Below are positions 34,871 through 42,852 of a stretch of DNA of 64,000 nucleotides, piece by piece. The stretch is from Cladopsammia gracilis (Eukaryota > Cnidaria > Anthozoa > Scleractinia > Dendrophylliidae), in contig JAJGOT010000200.1 in NCBI GenBank assembly GCA_022457155.1, forward strand, positions 868,001-932,000. Reading direction: 5' to 3'. The notes under the pieces were generated by a model. The model saw only the letters and a list, made by a program, of their open reading frames with translations. It was not told the origin of the DNA and made no database searches. Made by a program: the position numbers and the translations under genes. How positions within the stretch are numbered: the stretch's first letter is position 1; the number at the start of each line of letters is the position of its first letter.

Positions 34871-35510
34871 AAGCATTGTTCCATAAACGGCTGTTTTTAA
34901 TTATCATATTGTTTGACATCTGTTGCCTAAGGTAATTTACAATCGCTCGTTGCGGGTCTTCAAGCGGCGTTGTAATGTCCAGGATTTTGTAGATCACAAA
35001 CTTATAAGAGATTTTCGGAAGCCGAGCTTCTATAAATTTGAAGATACGTTTCGTGTTATCAATTTGGTCGATAGTCAATCCAAGGTTCTTGCAAATCCGT
35101 GTTAAAGCGTACCCAAACGCACAACACCGTGCCGACTGCCTTTGTCTTGGTTTGTACAAAATGTTTTGATCCGTATATGCCGGAGCATATTCCTCTAGCA
35201 CTTCCACACGACCGCATTTTTTGCAATAAAGTTCACAAGAAGCGCTTGATCGCAAAAATGAGCCTCCGCCGCAAGAATAACAAGACAGAACTCTTCGGGC
35301 CCAACGTTCACGCTGCAAGTCGTTATAATGTTCTTGTAGATATTGTTTTCCCATCTCTGCCAACCCCGTATCTTCGTAGATATGGCAAAGTTTTTCCGGC
35401 AGGCGCAAGCGATGTATTTCTTTCCTATAATCACCACCATATAGCGAGCGAAGGATGGCAAAATTGTGTTGTTTGTCAAGTTCATTGAGCCGTGCGGTGA
35501 AGTCAGTCAT
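34854..35510 (-). CDS. VLTF3-like late transcription factor with zinc ribbon
   Basis: 218 residues from ATG 35510, chosen because TATTGTATAAGC precedes it directly. Residues ~80-105 form a zinc ribbon (CYSCGGG...CELYCKKCG). The C-terminal half is helical and ends with DITTPLEDPQRAIVNYLRQQ, a pattern like poxvirus A2L/VLTF3-type factors. VLTF3 relatives are found across nucleocytoplasmic large DNA viruses and some virophages and polinton-like viruses, where they direct late transcription. This protein would recognise the TATA-type motifs seen before the other genes, which is inference. The frame is intact. Confidence 0.6.
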   Translation of the reverse strand: MTDFTARLNELDKQHNFAILRSLYGGDYRKEIHRLRLPEKLCHIYEDTGLAEMGKQYLQEHYNDLQRERWARRVLSCYSCGGGSFLRSSASCELYCKKCGRVEVLEEYAPAYTDQNILYKPRQRQSARCCAFGYALTRICKNLGLTIDQIDNTKRIFKFIEARLPKISYKFVIYKILDITTPLEDPQRAIVNYLRQQMSNNMIIKNSRLWNNAFKDLE

Positions 35511-35711
35511 GCTTATACAATACAATACGATACAATTGTTTTTTTCAATTTGGCGATCTTGTGACTTCCGGTATTTATTATGTAAAGCCTATATTTAGAA
35601 AAATACAACTTTTCGGTTATATTTGCGCATGCGTAGTTCTTTATGAGTTACCACATGTGAAAGCACGGCAATTCGCTCGAATATAAAAGACCTGTTCGCA
35701 CCATATATTAT

Positions 35712-36022
35712 AGTAAGTCTGTAATTCGGTATAGCTCAGGGAGGTGTGGCTGGCCCCCACTGAATCCTGCTTACGGCTAATGCGATGTCAGACCAGGGGT
35801 AGTGGGGTTGCTGCGTCAGTTAGTGACCCCCTGGTGAACCAGCCCCGGCCCAACTGATACAGGGGGGTGCTCGAACAGAGATCTCCTAGGAGAATTCAAC
35901 CTCGCTCCCAGAGGCTAAATGGGAAGACAACTCCCTTATCCGGAGTTAAGTCCTAGCCTAGGCTAGGCAAAACGAAACAGCCGCCAGAGCACCCCCTGAC
36001 TAGGGTTTTGTCCCTTTTCGTT
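35712..36022 (+). ncRNA. Candidate structured viral noncoding RNA
   Basis: No frame is open, yet paired segments are dense: ACCAGGGG 35792-35799 with CCCCTGGT 35828-35835; GGCTGG 35748 with CCAGCC 35839; GGGGGTGCTC 35863-35872 with GAGCACCCCC 35987-35996; CCTC/GAGG 35900/35911; AACTCC/GGAGTT 35929/35942; a self-paired CCTAGCCTAGGCTAGG at 35952; AACGAAA 35971 with TTTCGTT 36016, which crosses the long stem as a pseudoknot; and AGGG/CCCT closing TTTTGT at 36002-36015. Upstream are AATATAAAAG (~35680) and a tRNA-like A-box match (TATAGCTCAGG, 35730). TTTT runs at 36006 and 36015 could end a Pol III transcript. It matches no RNA family I can name. Possible roles: a VA-like RNA, a packaging RNA, or a DNA-level origin structure. 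Strand follows the TATA box and T runs and is tentative. Confidence 0.5.
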
Positions 36023-36025
36023 ATG

Positions 36026-36088
36026 TGTCACACAATGTCACGCGTGACAGTCACGCACAATGTCACGTCATGTGTCACGCTTTGTCAC
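36026..36088. repeat. TGTCAC short repeats
   Basis: Five TGTCAC hexamers (36026, 36036, 36061, 36073, 36083), one AGTCAC (36049) and one reversed GTGACA (36044) in 63 bases, four of them followed by GC or GT. Regular short repeats next to a structured block resemble protein-binding iterons at an origin, enhancer or packaging site. The function is inference. Confidence 0.65.
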
Positions 36089-36122
36089 GCAATTGCGTTC
36101 TTTTGTTAGATAAAGCGAGAAT

Positions 36123-36791
36123 TTAGTCTTTCAAATCTGACTTGGACACAGCGGCTAGAGAAGTAATCTTTTTTTGAATCTTTTCTCGTTCTTCCTTGCG
36201 GATTTCTTTTCTGAGTTTTTCAAGATCTGGAGTTTGCTTGTTTACGGCAGCCTTTGCTTCACCAGAGCGTATTTCGTTCTTAAGTTCATAATAGCTCTCA
36301 ACTTCACGGAGGATTATTTTGAACTCTGGATCACTGATACGCTTGTCAGTTAGAGCCTTTGAAACCAGCTCAAAGACAGAGTTTCGTTTTGCAAGGGCGA
36401 GTGTGTATATTTTCTCGTGTTTAGTAATTTTTCTCTGAAGCCGCCTACTAAACAAAGTGATGCCGGCCGCTGAAAAACCTGTCATAGCTGCCACGCCGGC
36501 AATGACAGGGCTGGCTATGAGTCCGGCTCCTGTCAGGGCTGTGACGATTGTGGCTGAAGACAAGCCTGTAGAAATGAAACCAAAACTTACTGCGGTTCCG
36601 TGAACAATTGTATGTGTTCGCTTGTATTTCTTAGCAACTTGCCTGTAATGATTAGCCTCCGACTCAAGCTCCTTTTGCAAGTCAGAAATTTTTTTGAGTC
36701 TGAAGTCTTCACCGTTGGATAAGTCTGGGTAAAGCGATTGAGTTTCGCTGTATTCAGGAGCCGATGGAAACACATTAGCCGAGCTCATCAT
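36123..36791 (-). CDS. Membrane protein with central hydrophobic hairpin
   Basis: 222 residues, ATG 36791, preceded by a TATATATATATACCCCCC stretch. The N-terminal ~60 residues are polar with a coiled-coil helix (KKISDLQKELESEANHYRQV). Residues ~65-115 contain two adjacent hydrophobic segments rich in Gly, Ala and Thr (SSATIVTALTGAGLIASPVI, AGVAAMTGFSAAGITLF), followed by a basic turn (SRRLQRKITK). The C-terminal half is charged coiled coil. The topology suggests a membrane-inserted protein with both ends on one side. Family not recognised. It could be a virion membrane-active protein or a regulator of host membranes; I cannot choose. Confidence 0.6.
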   Translation of the reverse strand: MMSSANVFPSAPEYSETQSLYPDLSNGEDFRLKKISDLQKELESEANHYRQVAKKYKRTHTIVHGTAVSFGFISTGLSSATIVTALTGAGLIASPVIAGVAAMTGFSAAGITLFSRRLQRKITKHEKIYTLALAKRNSVFELVSKALTDKRISDPEFKIILREVESYYELKNEIRSGEAKAAVNKQTPDLEKLRKEIRKEEREKIQKKITSLAAVSKSDLKD

Positions 36792-36817
36792 CAGGGGGGT
36801 ATATATATATATATTTT

Positions 36818-37489
36818 TTAATTGATCTCAAGTTCAAATTCAAGCGGCATGTTATTGAAGTCAAAAAGGTTATTGTGTTCATCCCTCACAGACAGTGTTA
36901 TGCTGTTTACATAATCACCAGACGAGACGTCACGCAAGATGTTCTGCTGTGTTGACTCATAGAAAACTCTCTCATATGGCTTTCCGCGAAGATCAAATTT
37001 AGCCAAGACAGTCGAAGGCTTACCGTTGAACAGGTTCTGTTCTTTATCAACCAGATCGCAGTGGATAAAGTAAGTGCTTGGTGATGTTAATCCTTTGACG
37101 TATGTTACTATAAACAATACAGATCTTGTGCCAAGTAAATTTGCCAGATTGTCACTAAACTTTACTTTACTTCCATTGTGAATGACCATCGAGCCGACTG
37201 GTGTATTTATAGTAGTTGATAATTGTAATTTTATTCTATGTTCGGTGGCTAAGTCGTTAAATTCTTTCGCTAGACTATCAATGGTGTAATGCCCATGAGG
37301 TAATGTCGCGGTTGGGGTTGATCCATTGGAGCCATTTAATGTTGTTGAAATAGTTGCATTTTCTTTCAAATTATGCCACGAGTTGTAAAATGTACACGAG
37401 ACGAGTCGGATGAAACTCGGTTTCGTAAGTGGGTGATCGAAGTAGATGGTGTGAGGGTTCGAAGGTGCGACGATTGTTAACACCACCAT
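36818..37489 (-). CDS. Putative minor capsid (jelly-roll-like) protein, intact copy
   Basis: 223 residues, ATG 37489, with TATATACACA directly upstream. The sequence is beta-rich: NPHTIYFDHPLTKPSFIRLV near the start, a STYFIHCDLVDKEQNLFNGK block at ~138-157, and VNSITLSVRDEHNNLFDFN... with a beta-strand end (PLEFELEIN). The adjacent frame 37503-38187 is a diverged tandem paralogue with the same three blocks. Size, strand pattern and position beside other virion genes fit a single jelly-roll penton or minor capsid protein of Polintons, but I recognise no diagnostic motif, so the name is inference. Confidence 0.5.
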   Translation of the reverse strand: MVVLTIVAPSNPHTIYFDHPLTKPSFIRLVSCTFYNSWHNLKENATISTTLNGSNGSTPTATLPHGHYTIDSLAKEFNDLATEHRIKLQLSTTINTPVGSMVIHNGSKVKFSDNLANLLGTRSVLFIVTYVKGLTSPSTYFIHCDLVDKEQNLFNGKPSTVLAKFDLRGKPYERVFYESTQQNILRDVSSGDYVNSITLSVRDEHNNLFDFNNMPLEFELEIN

Positions 37490-37502
37490 TGTGTATATAG
37501 TT

Positions 37503-38187
37503 TTATATTATTTCTATTTCAAAAAATAAAGGTAAGCCATTGAAATCAAGAAGCTCTCCGTGTTCGCTCTTGACTGAAATTGTTAAACTGTTTACAAATT
37601 CACCAGACGATGTTTTAAGATATGCAGCATTTTCTCTATCCTCAGCGTATTCATACTTATTGTAGGCGCCCCAATAGGAGCCCTCAATTTTCGCCATCCC
37701 CAAAACATCTGAAGGTTTTCCATTGAGTAAGGTTTGTTCTTTATCGATAAGATCACAGTGAACGTAATACATCGTTGGCGATGTAAGTTTTTTAATGTAT
37801 GTATCCCTCTGTAATTTAGTACTTATACCGAACAATTTAGCCAAATTAGGACTAAGTTCTACATCATTAGGAAAATGCTTTTTCAGATGCATTCTCGCAA
37901 AGGGTTCATCGTTTACGATATGTACCTTTACTGGTTGCCCCTTAAATAACTCCTCTACCCAAGCCTTCAGAGCGTCTGGAGTGTAATGCCCCTTCGGGTA
38001 TTTTCAAGACAGTTCCTGTTTTATTCTCACCAGTTGTATACCATGTTATTGTTGCTTCTTCTTTCAAAGTATGCCACGATTGATAAAGCCAGAAAGCGAT
38101 AAGCCGAATGAAACTCGGCTTCGGAAGAGGGTGATCGAAGTAGATTGTGTGGGGGTTCGAATGTGTGAAGATTCTTAGCATAACCAT
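37503..38187 (-). pseudogene. Tandem paralogue of the putative minor capsid protein, frameshifted
   Basis: N-terminal part 38187 to about 37990 (NPHTIYFDHPLPKPSFIRLI, as in the neighbour), C-terminal part to 37503 in another frame (MYYVHCDLIDKEQTLLNGKP; VNSLTISVKSEHGELLDFN). The change lies at about 37989-37996, in a CCC.GAAGGGG context. The total length is one base more than a multiple of three, so one base gained or two lost. Both copies keep the same order of blocks but differ at about half of positions, so the duplication is old and both were probably once useful. Confidence 0.7.
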
Positions 38188-38235
38188 GATTGTATATATA
38201 TAAATATTTAAATTTAAATATATATATATTCAATC
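38188..38235. promoter_or_regulatory. Divergent AT-rich promoter
   Basis: 48 bases between two divergent start codons, made almost only of A and T: TGTATATATATAAATATTTA followed by AATTTAAATATATATATATT. TATATATATA lies within ten bases of each ATG, so each gene has its own copy of the element's promoter motif. Confidence 0.65.
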
Positions 38236-38718
38236 ATGTTTGGCAGACGCGGTTCAAATCTCGGTCTGAACATTGGCGGTCACGATTATGGACCTCCGCC
38301 CCCGTTTTTTCCTCGTCCCCCTAATCCCCTCTATCCCCAACAGAGCAGGTATATTAGAAAAAAAAAACAGCCAACACACCCCACAGTAAATCCGCAACTT
38401 GCTTGGCTGAGTTCTCCGGAGGCTGAAAAACTCTCTACAGCCGCCAAGGCTAAGGCTATTTCAGACTTCAAAAGGCGTTTCCCGCACGCTGATATGTCAA
38501 GATTTACAACAGAAGTTTCTTTCGACGAAAATCACAAAGCCACAGCAGTAGTTTTTTTCTCAGAGGGGCATGGCTCCTGGGCTATGCCTTCAGACATACC
38601 GCACAAGAATTGGACACAAGCCCTGAAAGACGCCCTTGGCTTAGAGTATATCGGTGGTTTCCCCTATCAGTTGATGTTAATTAAACCAAAACACACAAAC
38701 ACTAATTCCGGCTGTTGA
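38236..38718 (+). CDS. Polinton protein with proline-rich N-terminus
   Basis: 160 residues. The start is MFGRRGSNLGLNIGG, then a proline stretch (DYGPPPPFFPRPPNPLYP), a basic patch (RYIRKKKQP), and a folded C-terminal domain with helices and strands (FTTEVSFDENHKATAVVFFS, GGFPYQLMLIKP). Family not recognised. Conserved placement next to structural genes suggests a virion or assembly protein. The PPPP stretch could bind a host partner, which is speculation. Confidence 0.6.
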   Translation: MFGRRGSNLGLNIGGHDYGPPPPFFPRPPNPLYPQQSRYIRKKKQPTHPTVNPQLAWLSSPEAEKLSTAAKAKAISDFKRRFPHADMSRFTTEVSFDENHKATAVVFFSEGHGSWAMPSDIPHKNWTQALKDALGLEYIGGFPYQLMLIKPKHTNTNSGC

Positions 38719-38743
38719 TTTCTCCACAGTAATCGACAAAGAC

Positions 38744-39703
38744 ATGATGATTGGCTCTGTCTTGAACGACGAAGCGCAAAAGATCTATGTCACGCCAACT
38801 GATTATTTCACAACGAAATACAGAAACATTTTCAGAGACACACAGATTACGTTCACAACCGCGAAATATGGGAGAAAGTGGCTCGGCAGCCCGCAAATGA
38901 GTTTCTGGCCACAACAACTAAACTTCGCCCTGTGGTGTGCAACAACCGGCTGCGGGATCTCGCGTGACCTTCTGTTTGATAAAAACTCGACTCTCTCCCT
39001 AACCCCACAGCTCCGGTCATTTTACAGATTTCACGTATATTTCACAACAAGACGAATACTCTACAAGCTTGGTGGGGAACAGAGTGTTAGTGCTTTGCCA
39101 GACGACCCCACATTCAACCAGAAAGACAACAAGTTCAACATCGACGCATACAAGAGGATTTGCCAAGAGTTCGGTGTCGACCCCAATTCTGACTTCCGTT
39201 TCACATACGGCAAAAACCACGGGCTTGGCAATGTGTACATTTGGGTCACATATGGTGGGCCCAGTTCTACTGATTACGACTATCCTGATCCCGATCTAGC
39301 CCTGTTTGATGACGAGCGCGTTACAGACAGAAAAGACCCAAACTATCGTGCAAACGGCATATACTTCGTTCGTAACGACCAGGGCGCTGTTAGTCAGTTC
39401 GAGCACTTTGTACCGAATTATGCACAAGGACTAACACAGCCAGGGCTCGCGCGTATGAATCAGTCAATCGAGGCCTTTGTGTACTGCATCCTGGGTGCAC
39501 AAGCCAAAACCCGCAGCAGCATCATTGGAAGAGGAGGCCGGGCGTTTGAAACGCAGAGAGTATTCCTCACCCATCTAGAGGAGGCTATAATACTGAACGA
39601 CATATCTCTAAGCGTACAGCGATATCAACTTGCCATCCAAGCAACGAAAGTGCGCTTAGACTTTGCGACAGCGCCCGGAGCTGGCTCATGCCATCACGCA
39701 TGA
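38744..39703 (+). CDS. Polinton virion-associated protein, 319 residues
   Basis: The frame starts at ATG 38744, 26 bases after the previous gene, without its own TATA box, so it may be read from the same transcript. The protein has aromatic-rich blocks (YVTPTDYFTTKYRNIFRDTQ, YGRKWLGSPQMSFWPQQLNF, RSFYRFHVYFTTRRILYKLG) and a SDFRFTYGKNHGLGNVYIWV segment. I have a sense of similar long proteins in cnidarian virus-like loci but no named family. No signal peptide or membrane helix. A structural role is plausible from the neighbours. The last 16 bases overlap the next gene. Confidence 0.6.
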   Translation: MMIGSVLNDEAQKIYVTPTDYFTTKYRNIFRDTQITFTTAKYGRKWLGSPQMSFWPQQLNFALWCATTGCGISRDLLFDKNSTLSLTPQLRSFYRFHVYFTTRRILYKLGGEQSVSALPDDPTFNQKDNKFNIDAYKRICQEFGVDPNSDFRFTYGKNHGLGNVYIWVTYGGPSSTDYDYPDPDLALFDDERVTDRKDPNYRANGIYFVRNDQGAVSQFEHFVPNYAQGLTQPGLARMNQSIEAFVYCILGAQAKTRSSIIGRGGRAFETQRVFLTHLEEAIILNDISLSVQRYQLAIQATKVRLDFATAPGAGSCHHA

Positions 39704-40074
39704 TTATCAACACAGAGAGCGTGGTGGGGTACAACAACAATCTCAAGGAGGCAACGCAAGGTATGAAGCTGGGTGTGAACAACGATGTTAACCTGGGCAC
39801 AAAAAAAGCCTCCCTTCGCCACATGGATGGGGGACCAACAAAAATAAATCCACCAAACAGTCATCCATCAAACCCGATACATAAACAGGCCACACAGGCA
39901 CAGGGCATAGCGCCAAAAGACCCAAAACCAGCCTCCACACCACAACCCACTCCACAGCCCACACCACAGCCCACACCACAGCCCGACTCACAGCCCGACT
40001 CACATCACGTAAACAAGGCACTCATTGGTGTGGGTGCGATTGCTTTAGCAGGCGTTATCGTTTGGTTTAGATAA
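39688..40074 (+). CDS. Proline/threonine-linker tail-anchored protein
   Basis: 128 residues. ATG 39688 overlaps the end of the previous gene in another frame, which suggests translational coupling or a shared transcript. The N-terminal half is polar. Residues ~82-103 are a PQPTPQPTPQPTPQP repeat, and the end (ALIGVGAIALAGVIVWFR) is a single membrane helix with almost nothing after it, typical of a tail anchor. It may anchor a virion component to a membrane. Family not recognised. Confidence 0.6.
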   Translation: MPSRMIINTESVVGYNNNLKEATQGMKLGVNNDVNLGTKKASLRHMDGGPTKINPPNSHPSNPIHKQATQAQGIAPKDPKPASTPQPTPQPTPQPTPQPDSQPDSHHVNKALIGVGAIALAGVIVWFR

Positions 40075-40086
40075 GCGCAAAGCTTA

Positions 40087-41544
40087 TTATTTCGCACGCT
40101 TGGTGACCCTTTCAACAAGGAAGGCCACCACGGCAAGGATGAGCAGCCAGGCGTGTTCACCCAGAAAGGAGATGACCGACCCAGCAGCTTTGAAGATAAA
40201 ACTCACAATTGACCCAATCAAGCCAGGCAGGGCGTTGGCTGCCTTTTTGCCAAGCGCTTTAAGTCCATTTCCAATAGCCTTGGTGGCCTTTGCCAGGCCA
40301 TTCAAAGTGGCGAGTACCACAGCGCTGATGGTGATGCCAGCTGCCAAAACAATCGCTTGCAGGGTCCATCCGTATTTCTTGAAGATTTCCCCGACCCGCT
40401 CTCTCAAAGACATTCCCCTTTCACGCACCTCAATTTCTGTGTTGACCCTTGCTAGCTCTTCTTCACGTTCAGCAACCCGGGCTTCCGCGGCTTCTCTTTC
40501 AGAGGGAGAAGTGTTCTCATCCTCTATGACGCGCTTGTCTTCAGCGTTCTGCCGTTCAAGCTCTTCTTTGTTCTGTTTCAGTTCGTCCAGTGGTTTCACA
40601 GCGTCCTGTTTTCCTCTAAGCTCCTCTCGGTGTCTGTCTAATCCCCTACTGTCAAGTTTTAGTTTGTCGATTTGTTTTTTTAGTTTGTCTGCTTGTTGGG
40701 CAGTTTTTTGCGCATTGTCCAGTTGTTTTCGTTTAGCTTGATGCTCAGCTTCAACAGCTCTCTTTTCATTTTTTAGTCTTTGTATTTCATCTGTATTCAG
40801 TGGCCCATGTGCATCTTCCTTCTCTTGAATCTGGTCATCAATATCTTTGATTCTATTTCTGAGGGCATCCGTGTCGCGGCGAAGTTTTTGTGCATCCGCA
40901 TCCCTTTGTTCCATTTGTTGTAATTCATTTTGTTTTGCTTCCAGTTCTTTTTGAGTTGCTTCAAGTGTAGCATTTGTTTCATTTAACTCTTCAGTCAAAG
41001 ACTTTCCGAGAGCAGCTTTGATCTCTTTGGGAAGAGAAGCGTTGAGAGTCTTTTCGGAAGCCCCACGGCTTCTTGTGTAAAGAGGATACCATTTGTCTCT
41101 GGTATGATATTTTACCTCGATGATGGCCCCACCTGATTTTGGTTTCGTCTCGTACCGAAAATTAAGTTGATTTCTGTCTGCGCTGGTAAACTCGTTCTTA
41201 ACCTCGGCAAAGGCCATATCATTCATTGTTATCAATCGCCGGCCTTGAGTATCTCCTGTAATGAAAGAGGTTTCTTCAGTGTGGGAGCCTTGTTGTTCTG
41301 GGGGCAACCTTGTTCTTGGGATCATAGGCACTTGTTCACCAGATGGTGTAGAGGCAGCCCCTGGTTTAAAGGGTTGCGTGGTGTCTTGGTCATGGGTCCA
41401 TCGACTGGATTCTTGTTTTTCTTCTTCTGTCATTGGTTGATTCAAAAACTCTTCAAGAGCAGCATCCTCGTCATCCCCTGTGTCTGGGATGAGAGGGTCT
41501 GTGTCCTTTGCCTCGTCGGGTATATCATATCCGCCTTCTGCCAT
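40087..41544 (-). CDS. Long coiled-coil protein with C-terminal membrane helices
   Basis: 485 residues from ATG 41544, preferred over an upstream non-canonical start because TATATTTATATC precedes it. The N-terminal 60 residues are acidic, residues ~60-160 carry a small beta-type part (YETKPKSGGAIIEVKYHTRD), residues ~170-370 are a near-continuous charged coiled coil (Glu, Lys, Gln, Arg), and the last ~100 residues have several hydrophobic segments (LQAIVLAAGITISAVVLATL; LLILAVVAFLVE) with a short basic end. Polintons often encode a coiled-coil membrane protein (one of the PC proteins); this is likely one. Possible roles are virion core or membrane tether. Confidence 0.65.
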   Translation of the reverse strand: MAEGGYDIPDEAKDTDPLIPDTGDDEDAALEEFLNQPMTEEEKQESSRWTHDQDTTQPFKPGAASTPSGEQVPMIPRTRLPPEQQGSHTEETSFITGDTQGRRLITMNDMAFAEVKNEFTSADRNQLNFRYETKPKSGGAIIEVKYHTRDKWYPLYTRSRGASEKTLNASLPKEIKAALGKSLTEELNETNATLEATQKELEAKQNELQQMEQRDADAQKLRRDTDALRNRIKDIDDQIQEKEDAHGPLNTDEIQRLKNEKRAVEAEHQAKRKQLDNAQKTAQQADKLKKQIDKLKLDSRGLDRHREELRGKQDAVKPLDELKQNKEELERQNAEDKRVIEDENTSPSEREAAEARVAEREEELARVNTEIEVRERGMSLRERVGEIFKKYGWTLQAIVLAAGITISAVVLATLNGLAKATKAIGNGLKALGKKAANALPGLIGSIVSFIFKAAGSVISFLGEHAWLLILAVVAFLVERVTKRAK

Positions 41545-41584
41545 GATGATATAAATATAAGTTTTAAAAACACAAATATATACC
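41545..41584. promoter_or_regulatory. Divergent promoter between coiled-coil and capsid genes
   Basis: Forty bases separate two divergent start codons. Each side has a TATA motif next to the ATG: ATATAAATATAAG on the minus side and ACAAATATATACC on the plus side, directly before ATGG. Confidence 0.65.
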
Positions 41585-42829
41585 ATGGCTGTGCAACCGA
41601 ATCTACTTCCATCTCACAGTGAAAAGACAGTGGGCGCCATGAAGGCAGAGCGAACCGTTAAGCGCATCACATTCAACCCTTCTGAGGCCAATCCAGGCGA
41701 GACACTGTACGTCTCGGTGCCCAAGCTGGGCGAGCATGATGTCCTTGTGTCCGGCTCGCTTGCACTTGTGTTTAACATCAACCTAGCCGGGGGCGACGCT
41801 AACAACTTTCTCGTGCAGAATGTTTCTAGGGCACTGGTGGACAGGCTCGTTGTAAAGTTTGGCGCTACCACCGTCGAGGACACGGTTGGGTACAACATCT
41901 ATAAGATATTCGAAGACCTTTTCAAATCAACCGATGAGCGTGACAACATGCTTATGGAGGGCATCCAGAGTGAGGATTTATGCAAGATCCGCTCTAATGC
42001 CGGCGACAAGAAGACTTCCGGCGTGGATGCAGAGAACAAGCTTGAGTCAATATACAAGAATAAGTATCGCATCAAACTGGATCACCAAATCTTAACTGAT
42101 CACGGAATCATGTACCCTCAGGCCCTATACAATGATCTGGTCTTCGAACTAACCCTAGCCCCCGCAAGCCAGGTTGTCCGAGGGTCAGACACAAGCAAGC
42201 TCGTGTACAAGTTGGAAAACATTCAGCTGGAGTACGAGACAATCAGAAGTAAGGAGCTGGCTGATCAAGCAACAAGCACTTATACTAACGGCAAGGGGTT
42301 CGCCTATGACTTCGTAATGCGAGATTGGGTGCATCCCTTCTCAAAAAGCAGGGACACTCGGATGAATCTTCGGGTAAACCCACAGCGCCGGTCTCTCAAG
42401 GGCATCCTCTTGCTGTTCTTCAACCCCTATGTTGCGGGCGCAAGGGATTCTGAGAATTATTTCAATCCCGACATCACAAAAGTTAAGGTAACCGTAAATG
42501 GGGTTCCAAACAGGGTCTACAATGAGGGTATCTCCGGCACTGACATGTGGAGTGAAATCTCCCGACACTTTCACACGCGCGGCAGGCCCAACATGAACCT
42601 GACCAAATATCTCACAGGCAACAAGTTTGGTCTCTGGATTGACCTGAGGTCCATGGCTGACCCAGCTCTGCACGGCAACGGCCAACGGCTCGTCAACACA
42701 CAGGATGGGGTGCAACTCGAGATTGAACGAAACGGCACAGGCTCGGGAAATGCAAACTGCCACATTTTCACCATCTCAGACTCACAGTTGAACATCATAA
42801 GCAGGCAGCTGGATTCTGTACAGTACTAA
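41585..42829 (+). CDS. Major capsid protein (double jelly-roll type)
   Basis: 414 residues, ATG 41585 in ATATATACCATGG context. The features match Polinton/adintovirus hexons as I know them: an N-terminal strand block (RITFNPSEANPGETLYVSVP), DVLVSGSLALVFNINLAGG, then NVSRALVDRLVVKFG, and a second half with GILLLFFNPYVAGARDSENY, FNPDITKVKVTVNGVPN and VYNEGISGTDMW. The protein would form trimeric capsomers of an icosahedral shell. It stands just before the packaging ATPase, the usual order. The frame is intact. The main alternative is a different jelly-roll capsid protein. Confidence 0.75.
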   Translation: MAVQPNLLPSHSEKTVGAMKAERTVKRITFNPSEANPGETLYVSVPKLGEHDVLVSGSLALVFNINLAGGDANNFLVQNVSRALVDRLVVKFGATTVEDTVGYNIYKIFEDLFKSTDERDNMLMEGIQSEDLCKIRSNAGDKKTSGVDAENKLESIYKNKYRIKLDHQILTDHGIMYPQALYNDLVFELTLAPASQVVRGSDTSKLVYKLENIQLEYETIRSKELADQATSTYTNGKGFAYDFVMRDWVHPFSKSRDTRMNLRVNPQRRSLKGILLLFFNPYVAGARDSENYFNPDITKVKVTVNGVPNRVYNEGISGTDMWSEISRHFHTRGRPNMNLTKYLTGNKFGLWIDLRSMADPALHGNGQRLVNTQDGVQLEIERNGTGSGNANCHIFTISDSQLNIISRQLDSVQY

Positions 42830-42837
42830 ATTACACC

Positions 42838-42852
42838 ACGCATATATATACC
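42838..42852 (+). promoter_or_regulatory. TATATATACC promoter motif of the ATPase gene
   Basis: GCATATATATACC immediately before ATGG. The same ATATATATACCATGG string occurs before the capsid gene and the small gene at 43624. Confidence 0.65.

Larger units (their letters stand above)
35525..36122. other. 0.6-kb gene-free stretch of the Polinton
   Basis: The only long noncoding interval inside the element, which is otherwise tightly packed. It contains a TATA box (AATATAAAAG at about 35680), the structured block described separately, and the TGTCAC repeats. Base composition changes from AT-rich to GC-rich between about 35725 and 36000, as expected of a structured RNA in AT-rich DNA. Confidence 0.7.

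Noticed and set aside
34923..35488. Plus-strand frames opposite the zinc-ribbon gene
   Set aside because: Shadows; they lack the promoter motif and domain signatures.
35727..36015. Identity as RNase P, a group I intron, 7SL or a known snRNA
   Set aside because: None of the conserved core sequences of those RNAs could be found; kept only as an unnamed structured RNA.
40100..40741. 213-codon Ser-rich plus-strand frame
   Set aside because: Shadow of the coiled-coil gene on the other strand.
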